NCBI RefSeq assembly: GCF_002960625.1
Contig: NZ_POJH01000032.1
Coordinates: 1 to 33,795, forward strand
DNA length: 33,795 nucleotides
DNA from: Streptococcus suis
Lineage (GTDB): Bacteria; Bacillota; Bacilli; Lactobacillales; Streptococcaceae
Direction of reading: 5' to 3'
Part shown: positions 15,439 through 27,246 of the stretch, in pieces
Numbering within the stretch: the stretch's first letter is position 1
How the letters are laid out: each line of letters begins with the position of its first letter
Made by a program: the position numbers and the translations under genes
The notes under the pieces: generated by a model
The model's database searches: none
The model's input: the letters and a program-made list of their open reading frames with translations, nothing else
What the model was told of the DNA's origin: nothing

Positions 15439-18400
15439 TTATTCAGATACAACTTCGATACCTGCTTCTTCTGCAAGCTCTTCAGCTAGAGTATCTTCAA
15501 TAATTTCAATTTCATTGATGGCTTGTGGTTCAAGATTACGGTAGCGGGCCATACCTGTACCTGCTGGGATAATCTTACCGATAATAACGTTCTCTTTCAG
15601 ACCAAGAAGGTTATCACGTTTACCACGAATAGCAGCATCTGTAAGGACACGAGTTGTTTCCTGGAAGGATGCAGCAGACAAGAATGAGTTGGTTTCAAGG
15701 GAAGCCTTCGTGATACCCATGAGGACTGGACGAGCTGTTGCCGGAATACCGCCAGCAATAACTACTTCAGCATTGGCATCTGTAAAGTCTGTGATATCCA
15801 TGAGAGTACCCATGAGAAGATCTGTATCACCTGGATCCATGACACGAACTTTACGAAGCATTTGACGAACCATTACCTCGATGTGCTTGTCGCCGATTTC
15901 TACACCCTGGCTACGGTAAACTTTTTGAACTTCAGAAAGAAGATAAGTTTCAACTGCCAAAACATCACGGACTTCAAGCAAGCGTTTTGGTTGGATAGAA
16001 CCTTCAGTGAGGGCTGCTCCACGCGCAACTTGGTCACCAACTTCAACCTTCATACGGGCTGTAAATGGAACCACATACTCACCTTCACCAGTCACACCTT
16101 TAACAAAGACTTTCTTAGTACGAGTAGAAGCATCTTCTTCAATAGCGATAACTTCACCTTTAACCTCTGTGATAACCGCTTCCCCTTTCGGATTGCGGGC
16201 TTCAAAGATCTCTTGGACACGAGGAAGACCCTGCGTGATATCGCTGTTTGAGGCTACACCACCCGTGTGGAAGGTACGCATGGTAAGCTGTGTACCAGGC
16301 TCACCGATTGATTGGGCTGCAATTGTACCAACTGCTTCACCAACTTCAACCGCATCACCTGTCGCCAAGTTGATACCGTAACAATGACGGCAGACACCGT
16401 GACGAGTATTACATGTAAATACGCTACGGATAGTGACTTGTTCAACACCGGCATTGACAATTTCACGAGCAATATCTTCGGTAATCAATTGATTTGGACC
16501 AATAATGACTGCACCAGTTCCCGGGTGTTTAACAGTTTTCTTAGTGTAACGACCTTGCAAACGCTCTTCAAGTGGCTCGATCATTTCCTTGCCATCTGTG
16601 ATCGAACGGATGTCAAGACCACGGTCTGTTCCACAGTCGTCTTCACGGATAATAACATCTTGGGCAACGTCAACCAAACGACGAGTCAAGTAACCTGAGT
16701 CGGCTGTCTTCAAGGCCGTATCCGTCATACCCTTACGAGCACCGTGAGTTGAGAAGAACATTTCCAATACCGAAAGACCTTCACGGAAGTTAGACAAGAT
16801 TGGCAATTCCATGATACGTCCGTTCGGAGCTGACATCAGACCACGCATACCGGCCAACTGGGAGAAGTTGGAGATGTTACCACGGGCACCAGAGTCCATC
16901 ATCATAACGATTGGGTTCTTAGGATCTTGTTTTTCAACCAAGCGTTTTTCTAATTTTTCCTTAGCTGAACGCCACTCATCTGTAACTGCTGTGTAACGCT
17001 CGTCATCTGTAATCATACCACGACGGAATTGTTTCTTGATTTGTTCTACACGTTCGTGAGATTCTTCAATAATTTCAGCCTTGTTGTCGATCACTGGGAT
17101 ATCGGCAATACCCACTGTCAAACCAGCAAGTGTTGAGTGATAGTAACCCAAGTCTTTCAAACGGTCAAGTAGGGCTGATGTTTCCGTTGTACGGAAACGC
17201 TTGAAGATTTCAGCGATGATGTTACCGAGATTTTTCTTCTTGAATGGTGGGTTGATTGGCAATTCTGCAATAGCAGCCTTGATATCTGATCCTGGTTCCA
17301 AGAAGTATTTATCAGGAGTTCCTTCTGTCAAGTTAGCGTTGTTTGGCTCTTGTAAGTAAGGAAGTCCTTCAGGCATAATCGCGTTAAAGAAGATTTTTCC
17401 GACAGTTGTCATCATAATCTTGTGCTTTTGGTTGTCTTTCCATGGCTTGTCCAAGCTGTCCGTTGCGATACCTACACGGGTGTGCAAGTGAACATAGCCA
17501 TTGCGGTGTGCCATAACAGCTTCATCCGCATCCTTGAAGACCATACCTTCACCTTCACGACCAGCATCTTCCATGGTCAAGTAGTAGTTACCCAAAACCA
17601 TATCCTGAGATGGTGTTACGACTGGTTTACCATCTTTCGGGTTAAGGATGTGTTCTGCGGCAAGCATAAGAATACGAGCTTCTGCTTGTGCTTCTTCTGA
17701 CAATGGAACGTGAATCGCCATCTGGTCACCGTCAAAGTCGGCGTTGTAGGCTTCACAGACAAGCGGGTGCAAACGAAGGGCTTTACCGTCAATCAGAACT
17801 GGCTCAAAAGCCTGGATACCCAAACGGTGAAGGGTCGGTGCGCGGTTCAAAAGAACTGGGTGTTCTTTAATCACTTCTTCCAAGATGTCCCAGATACGAT
17901 CATCACCACGTTCAATCAAGCGTTTAGCTGCTTTTACGTTACCAGCAATCTCACGGGCAACGATTTCACGCATCACAAACGGTTTGAAGAGCTCAATCGC
18001 CATTTCACGTGGCACACCACATTGGTACATTTTAAGCGTTGGACCAACGGCGATAACGGAACGTCCTGAGAAGTCAACACGCTTACCAAGCAAGTTTTGA
18101 CGGAAACGTCCTTGCTTACCTTTAAGCATGTGGCTGAGTGATTTGAGCGGACGGCTACCTGGTCCTGTAATTGGGCGACCACGGCGACCGTTGTCAATCA
18201 AAGCATCCACAGCTTCTTGAAGCATCCGTTTTTCGTTTTGTACAATGATACCTGGAGCGTTCAGTTCCAAAAGACGAGCCAAACGGTTGTTACGGTTGAT
18301 AACACGGCGGTAGAGTTCGTTCAAGTCAGACGCTGCAAAACGGCCACCATCCAACTGAACCATCGGACGCAAATCTGGTGGAATAACTGGAAGGATGTTA

Positions 18401-19086
18401 AGAATCATCCACTCAGGTTTATTTCCAGATTTATAGAAGGCATCGAGTACATCCAAACGACGTACAGCCTTGATCCGTTTTTGTCCTGTAGCAGTTTTCA
18501 ATTCTTCTTTCAAAGCTGCGATTTCTTTTGGAAGATCAACTTGCTTCAAGAGGTCTTGAATGGCTTCTGCACCCATCTTAGCAACGAAAGAACCATAACC
18601 ATGTTCACGCAAACGCTCACGGTATTCGCGCTCAGTCATGATTGACTTGTGCACAAGGTCTGTATCTTTTGGATCAATGACCACGTAGGCTGCGAAGTAA
18701 ATAACTTCTTCAAGCGCACGCGGACTCATGTCCAAGGTCAAGCCCATACGGCTTGGAATACCTTTGAAATACCAAATGTGTGAAATTGGTGCTTTCAACT
18801 CAATGTGTCCCATACGCTCACGACGGACTTTGGCACGAGTTACTTCAACACCACAGCGGTCACAAGTGATCCCTTTATAACGGATACGCTTGTATTTACC
18901 ACATGAACACTCCCAGTCTTTTGTTGGACCAAAGATGACTTCGTCAAAAAGTCCATCACGTTCTGGTTTGAGTGTACGATAGTTGATTGTTTCAGGTTTT
19001 TTAACCTCACCGTAAGACCATGAACGAACCTTACTTGGTGAAGCTAACGTGATTTGCATACTTTTAAATCGATTTACGTCAACCAC
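15439..19086 (-). CDS. rpoC: RNA polymerase beta' subunit
   Basis: A 1215-residue beta' subunit that carries the active-site magnesium of RNA polymerase. The start is GTG at 19086 ([19 protein letters not shown]) with AAAGGGA upstream; an in-frame ATG at 19146 lies too far out and adds an unrelated extension. The N-terminal zinc site reads [17 protein letters not shown]. The catalytic loop [16 protein letters not shown] is near residue 450. The second zinc cluster, CGTDRG with [13 protein letters not shown], is near residues 820-900, followed by the trigger-loop region. It lies 177 bases after rpoB in the same operon. No truncation, insertion or frameshift is visible. Confidence 0.98.
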   Translation of the reverse strand: MVDVNRFKSMQITLASPSKVRSWSYGEVKKPETINYRTLKPERDGLFDEVIFGPTKDWECSCGKYKRIRYKGITCDRCGVEVTRAKVRRERMGHIELKAPISHIWYFKGIPSRMGLTLDMSPRALEEVIYFAAYVVIDPKDTDLVHKSIMTEREYRERLREHGYGSFVAKMGAEAIQDLLKQVDLPKEIAALKEELKTATGQKRIKAVRRLDVLDAFYKSGNKPEWMILNILPVIPPDLRPMVQLDGGRFAASDLNELYRRVINRNNRLARLLELNAPGIIVQNEKRMLQEAVDALIDNGRRGRPITGPGSRPLKSLSHMLKGKQGRFRQNLLGKRVDFSGRSVIAVGPTLKMYQCGVPREMAIELFKPFVMREIVAREIAGNVKAAKRLIERGDDRIWDILEEVIKEHPVLLNRAPTLHRLGIQAFEPVLIDGKALRLHPLVCEAYNADFDGDQMAIHVPLSEEAQAEARILMLAAEHILNPKDGKPVVTPSQDMVLGNYYLTMEDAGREGEGMVFKDADEAVMAHRNGYVHLHTRVGIATDSLDKPWKDNQKHKIMMTTVGKIFFNAIMPEGLPYLQEPNNANLTEGTPDKYFLEPGSDIKAAIAELPINPPFKKKNLGNIIAEIFKRFRTTETSALLDRLKDLGYYHSTLAGLTVGIADIPVIDNKAEIIEESHERVEQIKKQFRRGMITDDERYTAVTDEWRSAKEKLEKRLVEKQDPKNPIVMMMDSGARGNISNFSQLAGMRGLMSAPNGRIMELPILSNFREGLSVLEMFFSTHGARKGMTDTALKTADSGYLTRRLVDVAQDVIIREDDCGTDRGLDIRSITDGKEMIEPLEERLQGRYTKKTVKHPGTGAVIIGPNQLITEDIAREIVNAGVEQVTIRSVFTCNTRHGVCRHCYGINLATGDAVEVGEAVGTIAAQSIGEPGTQLTMRTFHTGGVASNSDITQGLPRVQEIFEARNPKGEAVITEVKGEVIAIEEDASTRTKKVFVKGVTGEGEYVVPFTARMKVEVGDQVARGAALTEGSIQPKRLLEVRDVLAVETYLLSEVQKVYRSQGVEIGDKHIEVMVRQMLRKVRVMDPGDTDLLMGTLMDITDFTDANAEVVIAGGIPATARPVLMGITKASLETNSFLSAASFQETTRVLTDAAIRGKRDNLLGLKENVIIGKIIPAGTGMARYRNLEPQAINEIEIIEDTLAEELAEEAGIEVVSE

Positions 19087-19263
19087 TAATAATCCCTTTC
19101 TTTTCTTGTGAGAGGCTGGATTCCCAAACCTCAAATTCTTGAACAATAAACAGCAGAATAAGCAGCTGATAAGCTATTCTTTCATCAACCAAATAGAGGA
19201 AGACCGTTGGTCCTCATCCCTTTCCGTTCTGAGATTTGGACCAACTTGTTCCATCCAATTGAA
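19087..19263 (-). other. rpoB-rpoC intercistronic hairpin region
   Basis: This 177-base spacer has no gene. GTTGGTCC at 19206-19213 and GGACCAAC at 19238-19245 form a perfect 8-bp stem with a 24-base loop. A second shorter stem (AGAATA..TATTCT) lies near 19171-19186. Neither has a T run, so processing or stabilisation of the rpoBC message is more likely than termination. Confidence 0.55.
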
Positions 19264-22200
19264 TTACTCTTTGTCTTCCGCTTCTTCCGCTGCAAAGGCT
19301 GCCGCTGCGTCAGCTGCTGCTTTTGCACGTGCTTTTTCAAGATCATCTACGTGGATGATGTCATCATCTTCACCTTCATCAAGGTCACGCAATTCTACTT
19401 CATTGTTATCTTCATCAAGGACACGCATATCCAAACCAAGTGATTGCAATTCTTTGACAAGAACGCGGAATGATTCTGGAACACCTGGTTTTGGAATTGG
19501 TTTACCTTTGGTGATAGCTTCATAGGCTTTCAGACGGCCTGTCACATCATCTGACTTGTAAGTCAAGATTTCTTGAAGGACGTTTGAAGCACCGTAGGCT
19601 TCAAGGGCCCAAACCTCCATCTCACCGAAACGCTGACCACCAAACTGAGCCTTACCTCCGAGCGGCTGTTGGGTAACGAGTGAGTATGGTCCGACTGAAC
19701 GAGCATGAAGCTTGTCGTCAACCATGTGGTGAAGCTTGATCATGTACATGACACCGACAGACACACGGTTGTCAAATGGCTCACCTGTACGTCCATCGTA
19801 AAGAATGGTCTTGGCATCTGAGTCCATACCTGCTTCTTTAACAGTTGACCAGAGGTCTTCTGAACTTGCACCATCGAAAACTGGTGTTGCGATATGGATG
19901 CCCAAGTTGCGAGCCGCCATACCCAAGTGAAGTTCCATAACCTGACCGATGTTCATACGTGATGGTACCCCAAGTGGGTTCAACATGATGTCAACTGGTG
20001 TTCCGTCTGGAAGATATGGCATATCCTCAACAGGTACAATACGTGAAACGACACCCTTGTTACCGTGACGACCGGCCATCTTATCTCCGACCTTGATCTT
20101 ACGTTTTTGAGCGATGTAAACACGGACCAGCATGTTAACACCTGATTGCAATTCATCACCGTTGGCACGAGTAAAGATTTTCACATCACGAACGACACCA
20201 TCGGCACCGTGAGGTACACGAAGAGATGTATCACGAACTTCACGTGACTTATCACCGAAGATAGCGTGCAAGAGGCGCTCTTCAGCAGAAAGATCTTTTT
20301 CACCTTTTGGAGTGACTTTACCAACAAGAATGTCGCCTTCTTTAACCTCAGCACCAATACGGATGATACCCATTTCGTCCAAGTTGCGAAGGGCATCTTC
20401 ACCAACGTTTGGAATTTCGCGTGTGATTTCTTCAGGGCCTAACTTTGTATCACGGGTTTCTGATTCGTATTCTTCCAAGTGAACAGATGTATAAACATCG
20501 TCTTTCACTAGGCGTTCAGACATGATAACCGCGTCCTCGAAGTTGTAACCTTCCCAGGTCATGTAGGCAACGATAGGGTTTTGACCAAGAGCCATTTCCC
20601 CACGTTCCATAGAAGGACCATCTGCGATGAAATCACCTTTTTCTACAACATCACCCAATTTTACAAGGGTACGTTGGTTGTAGGCTGTACCTGAGTTTGA
20701 ACGACGGAATTTCTGAATGCTGTAAACATCCAAAGAGCCATCTTCACGACGAACCTCAACTTTGTCTGCATCCGCGTAAACAACCTTACCATCGTGTTGG
20801 GCAATAACTGCCGCACCTGAGTCATGGGCAGCCTGGTATTCCATACCAGTACCAACGTAAGGTGCTTTTGGATCAATCAATGGAACAGCCTGACGTTGCA
20901 TGTTGGCACCCATGAGGGCACGGTTGGAGTCATCGTTTTCCAAGAAAGGAATACACGCTGTCGCAACGGCAACTACCTGTTTAGGAGACACGTCCATGAA
21001 GTCTGCTGAGTCAGCAGCAAATTCTTGGTTGTTACCTTGGTGACGACCCATAACAATCTTGTCGATGAAACGGTTGTTTTCATCAAGTGGTGAAGTTGAT
21101 TGTGCTACGATGTAGGCATCTTCTTCATCCGCTGTCAACCAAACAATTTCGTTTGTAACTGTACCAGTTGCACGGTCAATCTTACGGTATGGTGTTTGGA
21201 TGAAACCATACTTGTTGAGGTGACCATAAGAAGACAAGTTGTTGATCAAACCGATGTTTGGTCCCTCAGGCGTTTCAATCGGACACATACGTCCATAGTG
21301 AGTGTAGTGAACGTCTCGAACTTCATATCCTGCACGGTCACGGGTCAAACCACCAGGTCCCAAGGCTGACAAACGGCGTTTGTGAGACAACTCAGAAAGT
21401 GGGTTGTGTTGGTCCATGAACTGTGACAACTGAGATGAACCAAAGAATTCTTTGATTGCGGCTGTAACAGGACGGATATTGATGATTTGTTGTGGCGTCA
21501 ATACTTCATTGTCTTGAACAGACATACGCTCACGCAAGTTACGTTCCATACGAGTCAAACCGATACGAACTTGGTTGGCAAGCAATTCACCAACGGCACG
21601 AATACGACGGTTACCCAAATGGTCGATATCGTCTACGCGACCAAGTCCTTCAGCCAAGTTGAGGAAGTAGCTCATCTCAGCCAAGATATCCGCTGGTGTA
21701 ACAATACGCACATTTTCAGCCGGATTAGCATTACCAATAACTGTTACAACACGGTCTGGATCTTTTGGTGCAACGATCTTAAACTTCTGCAAGAGAACTG
21801 GCTCAAGAAGAACAGCATTATCATTTGGAATGTATTCTACCAAGTTGAGCTCATCGAATTGTGCTTCTACTTTTTCAAGCACATCACGGCTTAAGACAGT
21901 ACCCGCTTCCAAGACGATTTCGCCTGTTTCACCGTTAATGACATGCTCAGCAAGTGTTTGGTTGAGCAAACGAGTACGGAGGTTGAGCTTTTTATTGATT
22001 TTGTAACGACCAACAGGTGCCAAGTCGTAACGACGAGGGTCAAAGAAACGAGCTGTCAAAAGGCTACGAGAGCTTTCAGCTGTCTTTGGTTCACCTGGAC
22101 GAAGACGCTCATAGATTTCCTTGAGGGCTTCATCTGTACGAGAATCCGCTGGGTTTTTGTGGATATCTTTCTCAATAGTGTTGCGAACCAATTCGCTATC

Positions 22201-22836
22201 ACCAAAGATATCAAAGATTTCATCATCACCTGAGAAACCAAGTGCACGTACAAGCGTTGTAAATGGAATTTTACGCGTACGGTCGATACGAGTATAGGCA
22301 ATATCTTTTGAGTCCGTTTCCAATTCCAACCAAGCACCACGGTTAGGGATTACCGTTGAACCATAACCAACCTTACCGTTCTTATCAACTTTATCGTTGA
22401 AATAAACACCTGGTGAACGAACCAACTGAGAAACGATGATACGCTCTGCACCGTTGATGATGAAGGTGCCCATTTCAGTCATGATTGGAAACTCACCGAA
22501 GAAAACTTCCTGAGTTTTAATCTCGCCAGTTTCCTTATTCACAAGACGGAAAGTTACATAAATTGGAGCAGAATAGTTGGCATCATGTGCACGCGCCTCT
22601 TCCAAAGTGTATTTTGGTTGCTTCAACTCATAACCCACAAATTCCAATTCCATGGTATCTGTAAAGTTTGAAACTGGAAGTACATCTTCAAAGACTTCTT
22701 TCAAACCATAGTCAAGAAAATCTTTAAATGAATCCGTTTGGATTTCAATCAAATTTGGTAAATCAAGAACTTCCTTGATTCTTGAAAAACTACGACGGGT
22801 ACGGTGTTTACCGTACTGAACTTCATGTCCTGCCAA
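19264..22836 (-). CDS. rpoB: RNA polymerase beta subunit
   Basis: A 1190-residue beta subunit. The start is TTG at 22836 ([20 protein letters not shown]) with AAAGGAG 8 bases upstream. An in-frame ATG at 22908 exists, but its 24 extra residues come from a structured leader and are unlike other RpoB proteins. The rifampicin region reads [19 protein letters not shown] then [13 protein letters not shown], which is wild type. Other core blocks are present: [32 protein letters not shown] and [19 protein letters not shown]. The acidic/alanine-rich tail ([17 protein letters not shown]) is typical of streptococci. It is the first gene of the rpoBC operon behind a ~330-base leader. Confidence 0.98.
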   Translation of the reverse strand: MAGHEVQYGKHRTRRSFSRIKEVLDLPNLIEIQTDSFKDFLDYGLKEVFEDVLPVSNFTDTMELEFVGYELKQPKYTLEEARAHDANYSAPIYVTFRLVNKETGEIKTQEVFFGEFPIMTEMGTFIINGAERIIVSQLVRSPGVYFNDKVDKNGKVGYGSTVIPNRGAWLELETDSKDIAYTRIDRTRKIPFTTLVRALGFSGDDEIFDIFGDSELVRNTIEKDIHKNPADSRTDEALKEIYERLRPGEPKTAESSRSLLTARFFDPRRYDLAPVGRYKINKKLNLRTRLLNQTLAEHVINGETGEIVLEAGTVLSRDVLEKVEAQFDELNLVEYIPNDNAVLLEPVLLQKFKIVAPKDPDRVVTVIGNANPAENVRIVTPADILAEMSYFLNLAEGLGRVDDIDHLGNRRIRAVGELLANQVRIGLTRMERNLRERMSVQDNEVLTPQQIINIRPVTAAIKEFFGSSQLSQFMDQHNPLSELSHKRRLSALGPGGLTRDRAGYEVRDVHYTHYGRMCPIETPEGPNIGLINNLSSYGHLNKYGFIQTPYRKIDRATGTVTNEIVWLTADEEDAYIVAQSTSPLDENNRFIDKIVMGRHQGNNQEFAADSADFMDVSPKQVVAVATACIPFLENDDSNRALMGANMQRQAVPLIDPKAPYVGTGMEYQAAHDSGAAVIAQHDGKVVYADADKVEVRREDGSLDVYSIQKFRRSNSGTAYNQRTLVKLGDVVEKGDFIADGPSMERGEMALGQNPIVAYMTWEGYNFEDAVIMSERLVKDDVYTSVHLEEYESETRDTKLGPEEITREIPNVGEDALRNLDEMGIIRIGAEVKEGDILVGKVTPKGEKDLSAEERLLHAIFGDKSREVRDTSLRVPHGADGVVRDVKIFTRANGDELQSGVNMLVRVYIAQKRKIKVGDKMAGRHGNKGVVSRIVPVEDMPYLPDGTPVDIMLNPLGVPSRMNIGQVMELHLGMAARNLGIHIATPVFDGASSEDLWSTVKEAGMDSDAKTILYDGRTGEPFDNRVSVGVMYMIKLHHMVDDKLHARSVGPYSLVTQQPLGGKAQFGGQRFGEMEVWALEAYGASNVLQEILTYKSDDVTGRLKAYEAITKGKPIPKPGVPESFRVLVKELQSLGLDMRVLDEDNNEVELRDLDEGEDDDIIHVDDLEKARAKAAADAAAAFAAEEAEDKE

Positions 22837-23168
22837 AAGTTTTCTCCTTTGTATTAAGATACGAGGGCGTATAGCACTCCAAAAGAAAATAGGACATCGA
22901 CGAAGCAATCAAAGGATTGCAAGGAGATGTATCTTTTTCTACAGGAGTGTAGCCCGAGTTCAATTAAAGATACTAAGCCGTAAGCAACTCAAAGAAAAAT
23001 AAGCGGTAAGTCCAAAATCTTTGATTTTGTAGACGCACCCTCGTCAGAACGACTAGGGCTTTCTAGACCAATAGTCGAAGAAAGTTCAGTCGTTTACGAC
23101 GCCACGAAGTAAACAAAAACAAAGCTCTACAAACCTTATCTTTTTTCACAGAGTTGTAGGCGAGTTCA
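22837..23168 (-). other. Long structured 5' leader of rpoB
   Basis: No protein is supported here. If transcription starts just after the TATAAT at 23174-23169, the message has about 325 untranslated bases. Visible structures on the RNA are a large stem-loop (23101-23042: CGTC, AACGACT and CTTTCT pairing with AGAAAG, AGTCGTT and GACG), a CAAAATC/GATTTTG hairpin (23029-23013), and a GCAATC/GATTGC hairpin (22920-22905). Bases 22930-22966 repeat 23137-23172. This is longer than most housekeeping leaders and may regulate polymerase synthesis. Confidence 0.5.
23042..23101 (-). ncRNA. Large stem-loop in the rpoB leader
   Basis: Three consecutive helices are visible: 4 bp (CGTC/GACG), 7 bp (AACGACT/AGTCGTT) and 6 bp (CTTTCT/AGAAAG), separated by small internal loops and closing a 14-base loop. 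Seventeen perfect pairs across 60 bases is unlikely by chance. No U run follows, so it is not a simple terminator. The RNA role is inferred. Confidence 0.5.
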
Positions 23169-23174
23169 ATTATA
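23169..23174 (-). promoter_or_regulatory. Candidate rpoB promoter -10
   Basis: TATAAT on the minus strand within a palindromic ATTATAAT. A weak -35 (TACTGG or a neighbour) lies 17-18 bases upstream. It is placed after the pbp1b terminator and before the leader, where a promoter is expected. Confidence 0.45.
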
Positions 23175-23267
23175 ATAGCCATAAAATGACCAGTACTTGT
23201 CCTTTTTCTGAATATTTAGAATTTTTAAGAATAAGTAACAATTCTCAATGTAATCCCTCATAGACAC

Positions 23268-23314
23268 AAAAAGAGCAGCTAAATCTTCCTTATAAAAAGT
23301 TTGATTTAACTGCT
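23268..23314 (-). terminator. Terminator of pbp1b
   Basis: AGCAG and TAAATC (23274-23285) pair with GATTTA and CTGCT (23303-23314) with one mismatch. On the minus strand a CTTTTTG run follows the stem. It lies about 85 bases after the pbp1b stop and isolates it from rpoB. Confidence 0.75.
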
Positions 23315-23400
23315 GCAAGCCTTGTTTGGACAATATTTCAAACAAGACACACGACAAATTATTTACAAAATTATACCACAACTTCTTCCAAAAAGCAAGG

Positions 23401-25809
23401 CTAATTATTATTCTCTTGCTGACTTGTTGTTGGCTGAGTTTCAGACGATGGACTAGTATTGGTAGCTGAGGAACTAGAAGAACTTGGACGAGTAGAGTTG
23501 CTAGATTGATTTGAATTCGTAGCTGAACCAACTACGCTATTCCAAGCCTGTGCCCGATCGCTATCTGTACCACCGACCATAAAGTTGTAGCTCGTAACAG
23601 GAGCGCCATTTTTAGCCCAATAACTAGTAGTCGTCGCACCACCAATCATGACCTGGCGTCCATTTACTTGCGTTGCTCCTGCACGTTGACCTGTAGAGGC
23701 AACAACATTCGAAGCAATCACGCTACCATCCAACTCAAAGCGACCTGCAAACATATCTGCATTCACATTATAGAGCGCATTAACCATATGAGCGACATAT
23801 TGCGAATTGTTGTGATAGCCTGTCCAAACATACATTTCTGAGTTATCATCATTTCCAGCCCAAGTCCCCAGAGTTACTTTTGGAGTTGATAACATGAGCC
23901 AGACGTCATTTACCTCGTTACTTGTTCCCGTTTTACCGACAAAGTCCGAAGCTGCTGCCTGAGGATTTAAGCCACTCAACCGATTCTTGAAGGTCGTTGT
24001 ATAGCCCGAATTCACTACTTGGCGCAAGAGTTGGTTCATGATGCTTGCGGTGGCCTTGGAATAGACTTGAACAGGAGCTGCTTCATGCTGGTAAACAACT
24101 GTTCCATCTGTAGCTGTGATATTTTCAATAATGTAGTGTTTATTATAAACACCCCCATTGGCCAACGTCTGATAGGCGTTGGTATTCGTCAATACAGAGA
24201 TTTCAACCCCTCCGCCCAACGGTACACTTTCAATATCATACATCGGAATATGATAGTTCATCTTTTCCATATATTCCTTGGCGTTAACACCTGCATTTTG
24301 AATCATCTTGTAGGTCCAAAATGCAGGAATGTTTACAGACATATCAATTGCCGTCTGCAAGTTCATCATGCCCGAACCTCGACTGGTTCCATACATGATT
24401 GGTTGGCCACTTGAGAAATTAGTTGGATAATCCGACAAAATACTTGCCGAACCGATTAAACCTTGGTCAATGGCGATACCATACGCCAATAAAGGTTTAA
24501 TGGACGAAGCAGGCGAACGCAGGGTATCAAAGGCATGGTTGTTTTGGTTAGTCGCATAATCCCGACCACCAACGAAACCTAGAATAGCTCCTGTGGAATT
24601 GTCAATCAGCACACTGCCTGTTTCAACGTACACATTTCCATTATCCAACACTGAACCGTAATTAGCAACAACTGACTGCATGGTATCATAAATACCCTTA
24701 TCAACTGTACTCTTAATGGTATAGCCACCTTGACTAAGCTCCTGCTTAGCCAACTCCTCATAGGAACTCCTTGTTGCATCGTTCTTCAAGTCATTATCAG
24801 AAACCTTATCACGTTTCACCAAGTAGTCAAACATGACTTGCTGAGCCTCTTCCATCACCTCATAATAGAGATAGTCTTTGGTATCAGCTGTCACAGGCGC
24901 TGGGGCAATGAAGTCCTGCTTAATATCGTAAGCCTTATAGGTGTCATATTCTTCCTTGGTCAAGAACGAAGCACGATACATATTGAAAAGAACATCTTGA
25001 TAACGTTCGATACCGTAAACCATATCCTCATCCGACTTACGAGTACCATCGGAAGCATATGGGGAATAGACAATTGGACTTTGCGGTAGACCTGCAATAA
25101 AGGCTGCCTGTGGAACTGTCAACTCACTGGCAGGTTTGCCAAAAATTCCTTGAGCGGCAGCTTCTGCTCCCGCAATATTTCGACCTTGATTGTTCCGCCC
25201 AAACGGTGAAACGTTCAGATAGATGGTCAAAATCTCTTCCTTGGTCATATTGCGTTCCAGGGCCAAAGCTGAAATAATTTCATTCGCCTTTCGAGTAAAA
25301 GTCGGTGCATCTCCGACCAACTGTTGCTTAATGAGCTGCTGGGTCAAAGTAGAGCCACCACTGGATGACCCAAAGCCAACTGAACCTAGTGCCGCACGCA
25401 AAACAGCTTTTGGTACAACTCCGTTATGACTTTCAAAAGTTTCATCCTCTGTTGCAATAACTGCTTGCTTGAGGTAGTCCGATACATCACCAGCCCCAAC
25501 TGGTACACGAAGCAAGTCTGAATTTACCTCTGCTACCAAGCTACCATCAGAATAGACTACTTTGGAAATCCGACTTACTTCTGAAACCTGTGTCAGCAGT
25601 TCCTCGGTCTTAGGCACCTCAACCTTGTCAAACAAACTCGCAACAAAACCAACTCCTATACCTGCACCAAAAAGAACAAATAGGAACAACAAGACAGAAA
25701 TAGAATTGAGCAACAATTTCAAGGTGCGAAGGAAAACGCCAAACGTATCTCCGAGCCCTAGAGCATTTGATTTATCTTTATGTTTTTGCTTATCTGATTT
25801 AGTCGTCAT
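23401..25809 (-). CDS. pbp1b: Class A penicillin-binding protein PBP1b
   Basis: An 802-residue bifunctional peptidoglycan synthase. A short cytoplasmic start ([15 protein letters not shown]) precedes one membrane helix at about residues 36-59. The GT51 glycosyltransferase follows, with catalytic E121 in [39 protein letters not shown] and ILTIYLN. The transpeptidase has the three active-site motifs S435-S-I-K438, S491-V-N493 and K626-T-G-T629. The last ~45 residues are a Ser/Thr/Asn/Gln-rich tail, probably disordered and exposed at the wall. The name 1b rather than 1a or 2a rests on overall resemblance and on the tyrS neighbour, an arrangement known in streptococci. It is transcribed divergently from tyrS. 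Confidence 0.93.
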   Translation of the reverse strand: MTTKSDKQKHKDKSNALGLGDTFGVFLRTLKLLLNSISVLLFLFVLFGAGIGVGFVASLFDKVEVPKTEELLTQVSEVSRISKVVYSDGSLVAEVNSDLLRVPVGAGDVSDYLKQAVIATEDETFESHNGVVPKAVLRAALGSVGFGSSSGGSTLTQQLIKQQLVGDAPTFTRKANEIISALALERNMTKEEILTIYLNVSPFGRNNQGRNIAGAEAAAQGIFGKPASELTVPQAAFIAGLPQSPIVYSPYASDGTRKSDEDMVYGIERYQDVLFNMYRASFLTKEEYDTYKAYDIKQDFIAPAPVTADTKDYLYYEVMEEAQQVMFDYLVKRDKVSDNDLKNDATRSSYEELAKQELSQGGYTIKSTVDKGIYDTMQSVVANYGSVLDNGNVYVETGSVLIDNSTGAILGFVGGRDYATNQNNHAFDTLRSPASSIKPLLAYGIAIDQGLIGSASILSDYPTNFSSGQPIMYGTSRGSGMMNLQTAIDMSVNIPAFWTYKMIQNAGVNAKEYMEKMNYHIPMYDIESVPLGGGVEISVLTNTNAYQTLANGGVYNKHYIIENITATDGTVVYQHEAAPVQVYSKATASIMNQLLRQVVNSGYTTTFKNRLSGLNPQAAASDFVGKTGTSNEVNDVWLMLSTPKVTLGTWAGNDDNSEMYVWTGYHNNSQYVAHMVNALYNVNADMFAGRFELDGSVIASNVVASTGQRAGATQVNGRQVMIGGATTTSYWAKNGAPVTSYNFMVGGTDSDRAQAWNSVVGSATNSNQSSNSTRPSSSSSSATNTSPSSETQPTTSQQENNN

Positions 25810-25829
25810 AGTAACTCCTTATCTTACCA

Positions 25830-25859
25830 TTATACCAAATTTTGTTTATTTTCCACAAT
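25830..25859 (-). promoter_or_regulatory. pbp1b promoter
   Basis: On the minus strand TTGTGG (25859-25854), an 18-base spacer and TATAAT (25835-25830). Transcription would start about 15 bases before the ATG. The -35 lies inside the spacer of the opposing tyrS promoter. Confidence 0.6.
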
Positions 25860-25872
25860 TTCATGGTATAAT
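25843..25872 (+). promoter_or_regulatory. tyrS promoter
   Basis: TTGTTT at 25843-25848, an 18-base spacer and TATAAT at 25867-25872. The leader is only about 55 bases, too short for a T-box, and no T-box motif is visible. It overlaps the divergent pbp1b promoter. Confidence 0.65.
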
Positions 25873-25932
25873 AAGGGAGAATTTTTATTGGTTAGATGTG
25901 GTTTTTATCACATTCTATTTAAGGAGAAACGC

Positions 25933-27189
25933 ATGAACATTTTTGAAGAACTAAAAGCACGTGGCTTGGTCTTTCAAACGACAGACGAAGAAGCATTGGT
26001 GAAAGCATTGACAGAAGGGCAAGTATCTTACTACACAGGCTATGATCCAACAGCAGACAGCTTGCACTTGGGCCACTTGGTTGCCATCTTGACCAGCCGT
26101 CGTTTGCAGTTGGCTGGTCACAAGCCTTACGCCCTAGTTGGTGGTGCGACTGGTCTGATTGGTGACCCTTCCTTCAAGGATGCGGAGCGCAGCTTGCAAA
26201 CCAAAGACACCGTGGACGGCTGGGTAACAAAAATCCAAGGTCAGCTCTCTCGCTTCTTGGATTTTGAAAACGGTGATAACAAAGCTGAAATGGTCAACAA
26301 CTACGACTGGTTCTCAGGCATCAGCTTTATCGACTTCCTCCGTGATGTTGGTAAATACTACACAGTCAACTACATGATGAGCAAGGACTCTGTGAAAAAA
26401 CGGATTGAAACCGGGATTTCCTACACCGAGTTTGCCTACCAAATCATGCAGGGCTATGACTTCTACGAACTCAATGACAAGCACAATGTAACCCTACAAA
26501 TCGGTGGTTCTGACCAATGGGGCAACATGACAGCAGGTACTGAATTGCTTCGTCGCAAGGCTGACAAGTCTGGTCACGTGATGACTGTTCCTCTTATCAC
26601 AGACTCGACTGGTAAGAAGTTCGGTAAGTCAGAGGGCAACGCTGTTTGGTTGGATGCCGACAAGACTTCTCCATATGAAATGTACCAATTCTGGCTCAAT
26701 GTCATGGACGATGATGCCGTTCGTTTCTTGAAAATCTTTACCTTCTTGTCACTGGATGAGATTGCTAAGATTGAAGAAAAATTTGACGCTGCCCGTCATG
26801 AACGTCTGGCTCAGAAAATCTTGGCTAAGGAAGTCGTGACCTTGGTTCACGGTGAAGAGGCTTATAACCAAGCTCTGAACATCACCGAGCAATTGTTCGC
26901 AGGCAATATCAAAAACCTATCCGCAAAAGAACTCAAGCAGGGCCTCAGCAACGTTCCAAACTACGCTGTACAGGCTGAAGACAACCTTAACATCGTTGAA
27001 CTTCTAGTTACCTCTGGTATTGTCAACTCAAAACGCCAAGCTCGTGAAGATGTGCAAAATGGTGCCATTTATGTCAACGGTGAGCGTGTGCAAGACTTGG
27101 ACTATACCCTTTCTGACAGTGACAAGATTGACGGCGAGTTAACCGTTATCCGTCGTGGGAAGAAGAAGTATTCTGTGTTGACTTATTAA
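25933..27189 (+). CDS. tyrS: Tyrosyl-tRNA synthetase
   Basis: A 418-residue class I synthetase that charges tRNA-Tyr. ATG 25933 ([20 protein letters not shown]) has AAGGAG 6 bases upstream; an earlier in-frame start at 25888 lies in the leader and is rejected. The HIGH-type motif is [11 protein letters not shown] near residue 44 and the KMSKS-type motif is [12 protein letters not shown] near residue 230. [11 protein letters not shown] is the tyrosine-binding region. An S4 RNA-binding domain forms the C-terminus ([19 protein letters not shown]). The matching tRNA-Tyr lies at 32.9 kb. It is divergent from pbp1b and followed by the HIT gene in the same direction. Confidence 0.98.
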   Translation: MNIFEELKARGLVFQTTDEEALVKALTEGQVSYYTGYDPTADSLHLGHLVAILTSRRLQLAGHKPYALVGGATGLIGDPSFKDAERSLQTKDTVDGWVTKIQGQLSRFLDFENGDNKAEMVNNYDWFSGISFIDFLRDVGKYYTVNYMMSKDSVKKRIETGISYTEFAYQIMQGYDFYELNDKHNVTLQIGGSDQWGNMTAGTELLRRKADKSGHVMTVPLITDSTGKKFGKSEGNAVWLDADKTSPYEMYQFWLNVMDDDAVRFLKIFTFLSLDEIAKIEEKFDAARHERLAQKILAKEVVTLVHGEEAYNQALNITEQLFAGNIKNLSAKELKQGLSNVPNYAVQAEDNLNIVELLVTSGIVNSKRQAREDVQNGAIYVNGERVQDLDYTLSDSDKIDGELTVIRRGKKKYSVLTY

Positions 27190-27246
27190 GATTTTTCAAG
27201 GAAATCCACCGTGATTTCCTTTTGTTCTATCAATAGGAGAACAGCT

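Noticed and set aside
19087..19146. N-terminal extension of rpoC to an ATG
   Set aside because: GTG at 19086 has AAAGGGA upstream and gives the conserved MVDVNRF start.
22837..22908. N-terminal extension of rpoB to an ATG
   Set aside because: The extra residues come from a structured leader, and a good ribosome site with TTG at 22836 gives the normal RpoB start.
23166..23531. 121-residue minus-strand frame downstream of pbp1b
   Set aside because: It overlaps the pbp1b C-terminal tail in another frame and runs through its terminator; there is no ribosome site.
25873..25932. T-box leader for tyrS
   Set aside because: The leader is about 55 bases and lacks the conserved T-box sequence and an antiterminator structure.
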